Source of the DNA: Flavobacterium akiainvivens
Lineage (GTDB): Bacteria > Bacteroidota > Bacteroidia > Flavobacteriales > Flavobacteriaceae
Direction: 5' to 3'
Length of the DNA stretch: 64,000 nucleotides
Assembly (NCBI RefSeq): GCF_001278115.1
Contig: NZ_LIYD01000005.1
Span: 996,397 to 1,060,396 of the forward strand
The stretch's first letter is position 1; every line of letters starts with the position of its first letter. This document shows positions 9,493 through 16,895 of this stretch, one piece after another. Both the position numbers and the translations under genes were made by a program. Under the pieces are notes generated by a model, which did no database searches, was not told where the DNA came from, and worked only from the letters and a program-made list of their open reading frames with translations.

Positions 9493-9774
9493 ATGAAAAA
9501 AGGGCTTAAAATAGTAATTGTGATAATCTTACTGCCATTTGCTTATGTGGTATCGTGTTCTGCTGAACAAAGTATTCGTGGCAGTAAATTTGATAAGGTT
9601 CAAAAACAGGATCACTATTCGAAAGTTGAGGCACTTTTGGGCGAACCCGATAAAATTAGCCAAACATCAAAAGACGGTAAATTTTGGGTTACCTATTATA
9701 ATTCGTTAGGGCCGGTAAAATATTTATTGGTTTTTGATAAAGACAGTTTAATAACGCAAAAATATACTGATTAA
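9493..9774 (+). CDS. Small putative lipoprotein with BamE/SmpA-like pattern
   Basis: 93 residues. The N terminus is a short basic stretch, a hydrophobic run and VVSC, fitting a lipoprotein signal with Cys about residue 22. The rest (FDKVQKQDHYSKVEALLGEP, WVTYYNSLGPVKYLLVFDKD) resembles the short alpha-beta fold of BamE/OmlA-like proteins, in which a helix before a LLGEP-type turn is followed by strands. This resemblance is my inference. It sits 6 bp after rhlE and is closed by a strong terminator. Confidence 0.6.
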   Translation: MKKGLKIVIVIILLPFAYVVSCSAEQSIRGSKFDKVQKQDHYSKVEALLGEPDKISQTSKDGKFWVTYYNSLGPVKYLLVFDKDSLITQKYTD

Positions 9775-9802
9775 ATGCCGCTTAAAAAAGCGGCATTTTT
9801 TT
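9774..9802 (+). terminator. Intrinsic terminator after rhlE and lipoprotein genes
   Basis: A perfect 10-bp stem (AATGCCGCTT / AAGCGGCATT) with a 4-base A loop, followed by a T run. It starts at the stop codon of the lipoprotein gene. Confidence 0.9.
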
Positions 9803-9954
9803 ATACTCTAACTTTCCGGCATTAGTTAACGAATATCAAACTCCGAAAGTGAAAAATTAGCGTTAAAATCATCTTAAAATGTAAGGTTTTACTTCGTTGG
9901 GTTTATGCCCATCTGGTAACAACTTTTTAACGCCGCCTGATGGCAAATTTTGCT

Positions 9955-9962
9955 TACATTTG
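9955..9962 (+). promoter_or_regulatory. Putative -7 box before the 9990 gene
   Basis: TACATTTG matches TAnnTTTG and lies 27 bp before the start at 9990, so the transcript start would fall shortly upstream of the ATG. Confidence 0.45.
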
Positions 9963-9989
9963 ATAGTATAACCAATAATCGCTACAATT

Positions 9990-10304
9990 ATGAGTACCGT
10001 TTACCATTATGCTACCGTATTAAAGGCCATTCAGGAGCTTCGGGAGAAAGGCTTTAACGAAGATTTTAACCTGGAAGACAACTACTTAGCCAGCAACTCA
10101 GGCCGCTGGAGTGATGAGGAGTTTGAAATTGCACACATCTACTTTTACGAAGGCGCCACAAACCCTGACGATGAGGCCACAGTATATGGCATTGAGTCGG
10201 CCAGCGGGCATAAAGGCATACTGGTTACAGGCAATGATGCCCTTACCGATGCCGAGTCGGGTGCTATAATAAAGAAGCTACTGAAGCATAGAAATGACAA
10301 GTAA
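9990..10304 (+). CDS. Conserved small Bacteroidota protein of unknown function
   Basis: 104 residues, cytoplasmic, acidic. The pattern [18 protein letters not shown], then a region [13 protein letters not shown] and then [17 protein letters not shown] is that of a widespread small Flavobacteriia family, often carried in databases under the unsupported name phosphoribosylpyrophosphate synthetase. It lacks the motifs and length of a real PRPP synthetase, so that name should not be used. It overlaps or nearly abuts the next gene. Confidence 0.7.
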   Translation: MSTVYHYATVLKAIQELREKGFNEDFNLEDNYLASNSGRWSDEEFEIAHIYFYEGATNPDDEATVYGIESASGHKGILVTGNDALTDAESGAIIKKLLKHRNDK

Positions 10305-11139
10305 AACAATGAAGATCAAATCATTGGCTATATCTTTATTAGCTGTTGCGAGTAGTTTTGGGCAAACCGTAAAGGTTATGAGCTATAACATTCGCCTTGA
10401 TGTTGAGAGTGATGGCATTAACCGCTGGGATAACCGTAAGGCCATGCTGTCAGGACAGGTACAGTTCTATGAACCTGACTTTATGGGCATACAGGAAGGG
10501 CTACCCCACCAGGTGCAATACCTTGATAGTGTGCTAACTATCTATAAATACATTGGTGTAGGCCGCGATGACGGCAACAACCAGGGCGAGTTTTCTGCCA
10601 TATTTTATAACGAGAAAAAGTATAAGCCGATACAGCAGTCTACCTTCTGGCTCTCGCAAACCCCTGATAAACCGGGGCTTGGTTGGGATGCCGCCTGTAA
10701 CAGGGTATGTACCTACGGCCTTTTTGAAGACCTTAAGACCAAGAAGCAGGTATGGGTATTTAACACCCATTTTGACCACTTAGGTAATGTGGCACGTGTA
10801 GAAAGCGCCAAACTTATACTTAAGAAAATCAATGAGTTAAACACTAAAAACCTGCCATTTATCTTAACAGGTGACTTTAATCTTGAAGAGGATTCAGAAA
10901 GCATAAAGCTTATTGCCAGCCACCTGAACGATAGCAAAGCCGTTGCTAATCAAACGTTTGGGCCTGATGGTACATTTAATGCATTTGAGTTCAATAAACC
11001 GGTAACCAAACGCATTGATTATGCATTTACATCAAAATCAGGAATATCAGTTGAAAAATATGCAGTATTAAGCGATTCTAAAGACTGCCGGTATCCCAGC
11101 GACCATCCTCCGGTATATGTAGAAACAGAATTAAAGTAG
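10294..11139 (+). CDS. Secreted endonuclease/exonuclease/phosphatase family protein
   Basis: A 281-residue (or 276) EEP-fold hydrolase. It has MSYNIRLD (metal-ligand Asn), GIQEG (metal-ligand Glu), [14 protein letters not shown] and the C-terminal SDHPPV with the catalytic His. A signal peptide follows ([16 protein letters not shown]), so it acts outside the cytoplasm. Substrates in this fold include DNA, phospholipids and sugar phosphates and cannot be chosen here. Two starts are possible: ATG at 10294, overlapping the previous gene by 11 bp, or ATG at 10309, giving a neater signal peptide. I favour 10309. Confidence 0.85.
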   Translation: MTSKTMKIKSLAISLLAVASSFGQTVKVMSYNIRLDVESDGINRWDNRKAMLSGQVQFYEPDFMGIQEGLPHQVQYLDSVLTIYKYIGVGRDDGNNQGEFSAIFYNEKKYKPIQQSTFWLSQTPDKPGLGWDAACNRVCTYGLFEDLKTKKQVWVFNTHFDHLGNVARVESAKLILKKINELNTKNLPFILTGDFNLEEDSESIKLIASHLNDSKAVANQTFGPDGTFNAFEFNKPVTKRIDYAFTSKSGISVEKYAVLSDSKDCRYPSDHPPVYVETELK

Positions 11140-11146
11140 CCATGGG

Positions 11147-11386
11147 CTACTTTTTCTTTTTTGAATATAAAGTACTGGATACAAATAAGATAACTCTATT
11201 ATTTCGCTGCTTTTTAATCAGGCTCCAATTGATAATAAGACCGGTTACGCATATAGCCATAAGGGTTATAAGGAGGCTTACGTAGATAATCTCGTCAAAA
11301 GTATCTACATAAGGTATCTTGAGTACAAAAAAATACAGGGAAACTATAAAGGTGAGCACTGAAAGTATCAGGGAAAAAAGCTTCAT
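11147..11386 (-). CDS. Small hypothetical membrane protein
   Basis: 79 residues with two clear hydrophobic segments (about residues 3-22 and 36-55) and a basic tail ending in four lysines. No family is recognised. It runs convergent to the EEP hydrolase, whose stop is 8 bp away, and is the last gene of a leftward group of small genes. Confidence 0.5.
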   Translation of the reverse strand: MKLFSLILSVLTFIVSLYFFVLKIPYVDTFDEIIYVSLLITLMAICVTGLIINWSLIKKQRNNRVILFVSSTLYSKKKK

Positions 11387-11461
11387 ATCAAGGGGTTAGG
11401 TGCGTGTCAACATATATAACGCTAAAAAAAGGAATAAAGTATAATTAAACCCTGAAATACT

Positions 11462-11956
11462 TTACATTGCCAGTAGCATCTCCCCCATACTAATGTATGC
11501 CTTTTTGCTCCCTGCAATACGGTACTGAAAGGTATATTCTATATCACCCTCTATAAAATCCTTATAAAAATTGGTGTCATAAATCATACGCTCCTGGGTA
11601 TCAGCATCAGGCGGCATTAGTGAAAGATCTTTGTTACAAACACCCTCTACAACAAACTCATATACGTTTTTCTCAAAGGTTTTAATGGTCCCATTAAGGT
11701 TAAAATCCTCGCTATCAACATTTTTATAGATATCCATATCCAGCTTGATATCATGATCTTTATACTCAGCAGCTATGCTGTGTTCGTTTTCTTTAAATTT
11801 AAAACTGCCATCAGCCTTAAAAAACTCTTTAAAGCCATCAAATACCCGCTTAATTTCAGAGCGCTTAAGTTCCTTACGCTTAAACTCATAGCGCTTTTTA
11901 TAGTCGTCGTGTTCTGATTTTATATCTATTTTTATTTTGAGGTAACCAACATCCAT
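11462..11956 (-). CDS. Hypothetical cytoplasmic protein
   Basis: 164 residues, strongly charged, with no signal peptide or membrane segment. It begins MDVGYLKIKIDIKSEHDDYK and looks like alternating beta strands with Lys/Asp/Glu-rich turns. It is 11 bp downstream of the 86-residue gene at 12228 on the same strand, so the two are probably cotranscribed and may act together. Unrecognised. Confidence 0.55.
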   Translation of the reverse strand: MDVGYLKIKIDIKSEHDDYKKRYEFKRKELKRSEIKRVFDGFKEFFKADGSFKFKENEHSIAAEYKDHDIKLDMDIYKNVDSEDFNLNGTIKTFEKNVYEFVVEGVCNKDLSLMPPDADTQERMIYDTNFYKDFIEGDIEYTFQYRIAGSKKAYISMGEMLLAM

Positions 11957-11967
11957 AGTGTATAGTA

Positions 11968-12228
11968 TTAAATTTCAGCCACTTTAGGCTTAAAGAAGTT
12001 TACAAAAAAGAATTTATCAGGCTCAAGCCCGGCATCGGTAAGCATTTGCTTAACCTGACCTTGTTTATCGGCAGAAACATTCAGGAATAGCAAAAAAGCC
12101 GCAAGGTTTTCAAATCTGAAGCTAAGCGGTGTGTTTAGCGAATATGCCGTAAATGAATATGCCGCAGATGCAACATCTACCCCATTCTTCTCAAAGGCCT
12201 TTATTATTTCAGAAAAATCATTTTGCAT
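11968..12228 (-). CDS. Hypothetical cytoplasmic protein
   Basis: 86 residues. The sequence is helical and Ala/Phe-rich (FEKNGVDVASAAYSFTAYS, FRFENLAAFLLFLNVSADK), with no transport signal. It is the first gene of a two-gene unit with the 11462 gene and sits just downstream of an XRE-type regulator gene on the same strand. No family recognised. Confidence 0.5.
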   Translation of the reverse strand: MQNDFSEIIKAFEKNGVDVASAAYSFTAYSLNTPLSFRFENLAAFLLFLNVSADKQGQVKQMLTDAGLEPDKFFFVNFFKPKVAEI

Positions 12229-12312
12229 AACGGGTTGTAATTAGTTTAGACATTCCGGTTAACAGGACATATCCAAATTATTAATTTAATTACAATCCGC
12301 TTCTTAAAATAG

Positions 12313-12687
12313 CTATAAATTTTTCTTCCGCAGGGTCTCTAAAGCTATTTTTAATGCCTCTATAGTAGTGTTCTGGGCTTCAATAGTTTTAAGTAAAGCC
12401 TGTTTTTCTGCTTCAAAATCCCGTGTTTGGGGTTCTGCCACAGCATATATGGGAGATGACTTGTAACCTTTATTTTTTAAATAAAGGTCTTCATTAACAA
12501 ATTCATCTAATGTTAGCTTGTACTCTGCACATATGCTTTGCATCACCTCTATCTTAGGCGTAGAAATGCCGCGAACATAGGTACCCACAACGCTTTTCTT
12601 AAGGCCAAAGTTAGCCCCAAACTCATCCTGCGACAAATAATTATTTTCGCACAAATATTTAATATTTAAGCCAATAAAATTCCTCAT
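12313..12687 (-). CDS. XRE-family HTH regulator with C-terminal coiled coil
   Basis: 124 residues. The N-terminal ~60 residues form a Cro/C1-type helix-turn-helix (LSQDEFGANFGLKKSVVGTY, then a recognition-helix tail and ISTPKIEVMQSICAEYKLT). The last ~35 residues (FEAEKQALLKTIEAQNTTIE and after) show heptad spacing, probably for dimerisation. It is divergent from the 63-residue gene at 12794 across an AT-rich 106-bp gap, where both promoters must lie. Targets unknown. Confidence 0.75.
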   Translation of the reverse strand: MRNFIGLNIKYLCENNYLSQDEFGANFGLKKSVVGTYVRGISTPKIEVMQSICAEYKLTLDEFVNEDLYLKNKGYKSSPIYAVAEPQTRDFEAEKQALLKTIEAQNTTIEALKIALETLRKKNL

Positions 12688-12793
12688 GCATTTTATAATT
12701 ATTTTAACACCTGATTTATTTTTGTTTTTGCAATTATTTATTTAAATTTAACTTTATAAATATACAGATTTTTTTTGCATATTATAAAAATTT

Positions 12794-12985
12794 ATGAAAG
12801 CAAGTGATTTTTTAAAAGCCAGAAACGAGCAAATTATAAGCCGGTACCAACAACTTAAAGTAAAACGAATCCCCTCTTATGAAGCAAAACAGCAAATTAG
12901 CAAGGAGTTTGGAGATCTTTCCATCTCTACCATAGACCAGATTATATACAATAAAAAGTACAGCAACAGCCCACTTGAAAAATAA
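12794..12985 (+). CDS. Small HTH-like protein of mobile-island type
   Basis: 63 residues, basic. The pattern KARNEQIISRYQQLK, then PSYEAKQQISKEFG and LSISTIDQIIY, fits a single helix-turn-helix, of a kind seen in small island-borne genes of Bacteroidota. The assignment is from the helix pattern only. A rho-independent terminator follows at once. Confidence 0.5.
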   Translation: MKASDFLKARNEQIISRYQQLKVKRIPSYEAKQQISKEFGDLSISTIDQIIYNKKYSNSPLEK

Positions 12986-12988
12986 AAA

Positions 12989-13016
12989 ACGCCCCACAAA
13001 TGCGGGGCGTCTATTA
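12989..13016 (+). terminator. Terminator after the 12794 gene
   Basis: Stem ACGCCCC (12989-12995) with GGGGCGT (13004-13010), 8-base loop, then CTATTATTT. The T run is interrupted, so strength is moderate. Confidence 0.7.
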
Positions 13017-13332
13017 TTTCAAACCTGTTGTTGTGTCTTAACAGATTATTTTACTTCTTCAAAACTAATAGCGCCTATATATCAACCACTTACAATATAA
13101 TGGTACAAATAGGGTACTAAATTAAAATAATTTATCTTTACTTTACAAGATACTTATTAGAGAAAATATAGCCTAAATATGAAAATATCTAAGTAAACTT
13201 ATGAATTAAGGTAGTTTACACATTTTACCTGTTTGATATTTTTTACGTTTTAGCTAATTTTTATGGTTTTTTAATCTTCTACTTCACTTAAATTTTCTTT
13301 GTAGAAATTTACACTATTTTGAGAGATTTTCT
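13017..13332. other. AT-rich gap with no gene
   Basis: About 316 bp of AT-rich sequence between the terminator at 12989 and the regulator remnant. I see no ORF with coding character, no tRNA and no strong hairpin. Confidence 0.5.
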
Positions 13333-13740
13333 ATATAATAAGGAGCTCATATCCCTCCCTAAGGTCGGGACGGACGTACTGCTTTTCGGTAAAGGCTTTA
13401 TCAATTCCCTTCAGGTAATATCCCTCTTATCCATTTTCCAGTGGCTTTTGCCAATGTAAAAATCCGATACGGCTTGATTGGCAAAATCATGGTTTTCCTG
13501 GATATTCGGTAAAGCGGCCTTAAGCTTCTCTATAACCAGGCCGTAGTTGTGCAGCATACACTGGTTGATGCTTTCTGAATGCGTGAAATAAGGAATTATA
13601 TCAGGTCCTCCCAGCCTTGCGCATTCCTCTATACCCTGCCCGTTCACAACAAAGCACAACCCGTAATTGTCCAATCCAATGCCTTTGCCTTGGAAGGGTG
13701 GCTTTCCTGTACATAAAATAAATCGACACGATCACGCCCA
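13333..13740 (-). pseudogene. Remnant of a TPR-AraC transcriptional regulator
   Basis: Read leftwards in three frames, this segment matches the middle of the intact TPR-AraC regulator encoded at 49921-51594. The main piece reads YGLVIEKLKAALPNIQENHD and then FANQAVSDFYIGKSHW, against YSLSIEKLQEAIPGVAENDD and YANIAVANFYIGKSYW in the intact copy. After a stop at 13411 a shifted frame continues with AFTEKQYVRPDLREGYELLI, matching AFDQKEYIRPDLRENFELLI. A third frame upstream adds a short piece. The start, membrane segment and DNA-binding domain are gone. It is a decayed paralogue with at least two frameshifts and cannot make a working regulator. Confidence 0.85.
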
Positions 13741-13910
13741 GAGATATCAGCTCCGTTGCGATAACGGGGAGCAGATTTCCAAGACTTGTCGCGCCAAGGA
13801 GCGTTACCCGAACAAATGTCGAACTATTTTGAGAAAGACTTGGAACGTTTGTCTAGATTGTTTTGACTATTTCACTAACTCGTACACATTAGAACAATAG
13901 AAAGTTAAGA

Positions 13911-13970
13911 GTTCGAATCCCTGACGGCCCACAGAAAGACAAACAAAGCCATTGGATTCCAATGGCTTTG
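13911..13970 (+). repeat. tRNA 3'-end-like relic with terminator (site A)
   Basis: 13911-13933 reads GTTCGAATCCCTGACGGCCC then ACA, which looks like the T-loop, T-stem 3' strand and acceptor 3' strand of a tRNA, but no tRNA 5' part lies upstream. It is followed by AAGACAAACAA and a perfect 12-bp hairpin (13944-13955 / 13959-13970). A sister copy lies at 25615-25675. Such half-tRNAs are what site-specific integrases leave at attachment sites, so this may be an att relic. The hairpin can also end the PAP2 gene on the other strand. Confidence 0.65.
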
Positions 13971-13975
13971 TTATT

Positions 13976-14755
13976 TTAAAATGTTTTCACAAATCCTATT
14001 CCAGCATTTTTGCCATCGTAAAATGGCATTATAAAAGAAGTAGGGTGTGTTTCTTCTTTCTTTCCGAAAAGTGTTTTACTGATAAACGGGTTTACCCAAT
14101 AGGCAATTTTAGTGCTTAATATACCAATACCTGCTCCAGCTGCAACATCGGTAAGCCAGTGGCGATTATTGTATATCCTGAATAGCCCAGTACCGGTAGC
14201 AACGGCATACCCGGCGATACCATACCAAACCGATTTATCTTTATATTCCTGACATAAAAATTCGGCTCCGGCAAAGGCGGTTGCAGTATGCCCGGATGGG
14301 AAAGAGTTCTTAGATGTACCATCCGGACGTTCTATATGCGATATTGATTTTAATGCAAAAACAGTGCTGCTCATAATAATATAAGATGTTGCCAGTATAA
14401 CACCCCTGTCACGTAGGTTGTGCTTTGCCCTTACACCAAAAGCGTCCAGTGCAAATACTGATGCAGCAGGTGCCCACTGGCTAAAATCGTCTATAGATGT
14501 TTTTTGGTCAATGTCTTCTTTTACTTCTTCCCTTATCTGTGTGTTAAAACTTTTCAGCTGGTCGTTTTCTATACCTATAACACCATAGCCTATAAGTATA
14601 GTAGGTATAATAAGCTGTTTGTAATTAAACTTGAGTTTTTGTATGGTATCAACTTTTAAGCTGTCCTGTACAGTATAGGCTTTTACAGTGTCGTCCTGTG
14701 CATTGGAAAGTTGCACAATTAGAAGACAGGCAAATAAAATTACGATTTTCCTCAT
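13976..14755 (-). CDS. PAP2-family phosphatase, exported
   Basis: 259 residues of the type 2 phosphatidic acid phosphatase superfamily. The three signature parts are KSISHIERPDG (motif 1, K-x6-RP), FPSGHTATAF (motif 2) and RIYNNRHWLTDVAAG (motif 3, with catalytic His and Asp). A signal peptide ends near LSNAQD. It probably removes phosphate from a lipid or undecaprenyl carrier at the envelope. It is the last gene of a leftward series (RR, HK, receptor, sulfatase-fold enzyme, PAP2), 101 bp after the previous one, so a role in lipid modification under that two-component system is plausible. Confidence 0.85.
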   Translation of the reverse strand: MRKIVILFACLLIVQLSNAQDDTVKAYTVQDSLKVDTIQKLKFNYKQLIIPTILIGYGVIGIENDQLKSFNTQIREEVKEDIDQKTSIDDFSQWAPAASVFALDAFGVRAKHNLRDRGVILATSYIIMSSTVFALKSISHIERPDGTSKNSFPSGHTATAFAGAEFLCQEYKDKSVWYGIAGYAVATGTGLFRIYNNRHWLTDVAAGAGIGILSTKIAYWVNPFISKTLFGKKEETHPTSFIMPFYDGKNAGIGFVKTF

Positions 14756-14856
14756 GGTAAGGGGATTTAAAAAGTTTGCGTAATTTTATTTCATAAGATG
14801 GTCTTGTTTTTTTAGCTAAAGTCTGTACAGATTTTGAATTTTTCCTGAACGCGAAA

Positions 14857-16815
14857 TTATTTAAGAAGCTTATGGTTAAACAGATAGTCAGCGGTTTGGT
14901 ACCAAGCAATGGTTTCTTCTAAAAATGATTGTTCCATAGGCAATGCTTTCAGGCTGTTGTTCTGTTTATTCCACAAATAAAAAGCCTGTTTGCGCTGGTC
15001 TGACAGTATCATTACTTTATCCTGTTTCATTAATGTTAGCTTTCGGTAGGTCCCCATAAGCGAACGTTCTTCAAATTCATTTCTAAGTACATTTTTTCCA
15101 AAGAAGTCAGAATCATAATTCCAGTGCAGCAAGCCAAAAAGCGTAGGGAATAAATCTATTTGTGAACACAGTTTGTTTATCTTTTGGTTTTGTGCTTCGG
15201 CCAGGTTTATAATAAAGGCTGGTATATGATAGTTGGCCACATCAATTTCGTCTTTACCGGCGCTGCTGGCACAATGGTCGGCTACAATAACAAAAACCGT
15301 ATTTTTAAACCAGGGCTTTGTTTTGGCATCGGCAAAAAATTCACGCAGTGCAAAATCAGTATATTTAACCGCACCCGAACGCCCCGTGCCCGACGGAATG
15401 TCTATTTTTCCTGACGGATAAGTATATGGCCTGTGGTTAGAGGTGGTCATTACAAAATTGAAAAAAGGTTGCCCGGCAGCATATTGCTTGTCAGCCACAC
15501 GCAGCATTTTGTTAAAAATATCTTCGTCGCAAATGCCCCACGCATTTTCAAAGGTTACCTCATTGTCTTCAATGTGGTTGCGCACTGCCTGAATTTCATC
15601 GCTCAGCACACTGCCGTGACCACGGTCGTAGATATTAAAGCCGTTTCCGCCAAAATAAGCGTTCATGTTATCAAAATAACCGTCGCCTCCATAAAAGAAG
15701 TTACTGTCATATCCTTTGGCTTTAAATACACTGTTTACGGTATAAAGGTTTGCATTATCCGGCCGTTTTACAATGCTCTGCCCAGGTGTGGGTGGTATAC
15801 AAAGTGTTACAGCTTCCATACCGCGAACGGTGCGCGTACCCGTAGCATACAGGTTATCAAAGAATACACTCTTTTGTGCCAGGCTGTCCAGAAACGGGGT
15901 AATGTTTTCGGTATTGCCAAATTCTTTCATAAAGCTACCGCTAAGGCTTTCTACCAAGATGAACACTACATTCTTCTTTTGCTCAGACGGAAGACTATCG
16001 GTAATCTTGCGGTGGATGGAATAATTTTCTTTGGTATAAAAAGCATTAGGCCCGCCCAGTTTTTTGCGTACCAATGCAAATGCTTTGTCGTTATTTATCG
16101 TAGTATAAAACTCAGTATATTTCATCTGATTGTTACGGAAAGCCGCAAAAAAAGAGTAAATACCTGATTTAGATATTTCAGAATTATAGCGGTTTGTGCT
16201 CCACTCTGCCATGCTGTTGTTAATGAAAAACACGAAGATAAACACCACAGTAACTGTGCTGCCTAAAACATACAGGCGTTGTTTTATAGATACTTTTACA
16301 CTAAATGAAGTAGCAAACGCACCCGTTTTGTAAAACAGGAACAATATGCCCCCGCTTATGCATAACACTCCGCCTATGAGTAGTGGTAATGGATAAGACT
16401 GGTTAATATTTGCCATTACCTCATGGGTATAAATGAGATAATCTACCGCTATAAAGTTAAAACGGGTTTTAAACTCATCCCAAAATGTAATTTCGGCAAA
16501 AAAGGTAAATACTATGATAGTTATAGTAAGAGCGGTAAAGAACCATACCAGCCCCTTATCTATCCACGAACCCACAAAACGATTGGGCATTAGTGTGTAG
16601 TAAATAACTGCCGGTATACATACAAAGGCTACAGTGCCTAAATCGAAAAACAGGCCGGTAAGTAATGTTTGCAGTACATGCAGTATATTCCACGAAACCT
16701 CATCATATTGCCAGATGAAGAAACAAACCCTCAACAACTGACAAACAATAAGGAACCAACAAATAAAGTGTACTAAAACCGAAAACCTGCCCGATTTATT
16801 TAATTTCTGAAACAT
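14857..16815 (-). CDS. LTA synthase-like sulfatase-fold membrane enzyme
   Basis: 652 residues. About five transmembrane helices occupy residues 10-210, followed by an extracytoplasmic sulfatase-fold domain of the MdoB/LtaS type. VVFILVESLSGSFMKEFG has the metal-binding Glu, TGTRTVRGMEA carries the candidate nucleophile Thr, and VFVIVADHCAS has the metal-binding Asp and His. LtaS relatives move phosphoglycerol or phosphoethanolamine onto envelope polymers or lipids. Lipoteichoic acid itself is absent from Bacteroidota, so the acceptor is unknown. The neighbouring PAP2 enzyme suggests they handle the same lipid pool. Confidence 0.85.
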   Translation of the reverse strand: MFQKLNKSGRFSVLVHFICWFLIVCQLLRVCFFIWQYDEVSWNILHVLQTLLTGLFFDLGTVAFVCIPAVIYYTLMPNRFVGSWIDKGLVWFFTALTITIIVFTFFAEITFWDEFKTRFNFIAVDYLIYTHEVMANINQSYPLPLLIGGVLCISGGILFLFYKTGAFATSFSVKVSIKQRLYVLGSTVTVVFIFVFFINNSMAEWSTNRYNSEISKSGIYSFFAAFRNNQMKYTEFYTTINNDKAFALVRKKLGGPNAFYTKENYSIHRKITDSLPSEQKKNVVFILVESLSGSFMKEFGNTENITPFLDSLAQKSVFFDNLYATGTRTVRGMEAVTLCIPPTPGQSIVKRPDNANLYTVNSVFKAKGYDSNFFYGGDGYFDNMNAYFGGNGFNIYDRGHGSVLSDEIQAVRNHIEDNEVTFENAWGICDEDIFNKMLRVADKQYAAGQPFFNFVMTTSNHRPYTYPSGKIDIPSGTGRSGAVKYTDFALREFFADAKTKPWFKNTVFVIVADHCASSAGKDEIDVANYHIPAFIINLAEAQNQKINKLCSQIDLFPTLFGLLHWNYDSDFFGKNVLRNEFEERSLMGTYRKLTLMKQDKVMILSDQRKQAFYLWNKQNNSLKALPMEQSFLEETIAWYQTADYLFNHKLLK

Positions 16816-16895
16816 TGCATACTAAGTTTATGATGCAAGTTTCTAACCTAATTCTGAATTAAATTAGAATTTCTAATCTTGGGTTATTTAGTATT

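Noticed and set aside
9990..10304. Phosphoribosylpyrophosphate synthetase
   Set aside because: The name is often attached to this small family, but the 104-residue protein lacks PRPP synthetase motifs and length.
13667..13900. 77-codon plus-strand ORF before the tRNA-like relic
   Set aside because: It overlaps the regulator remnant, is rich in Arg and Cys, and has no protein-like pattern. Other frames here also give short open stretches, so it is decayed DNA.
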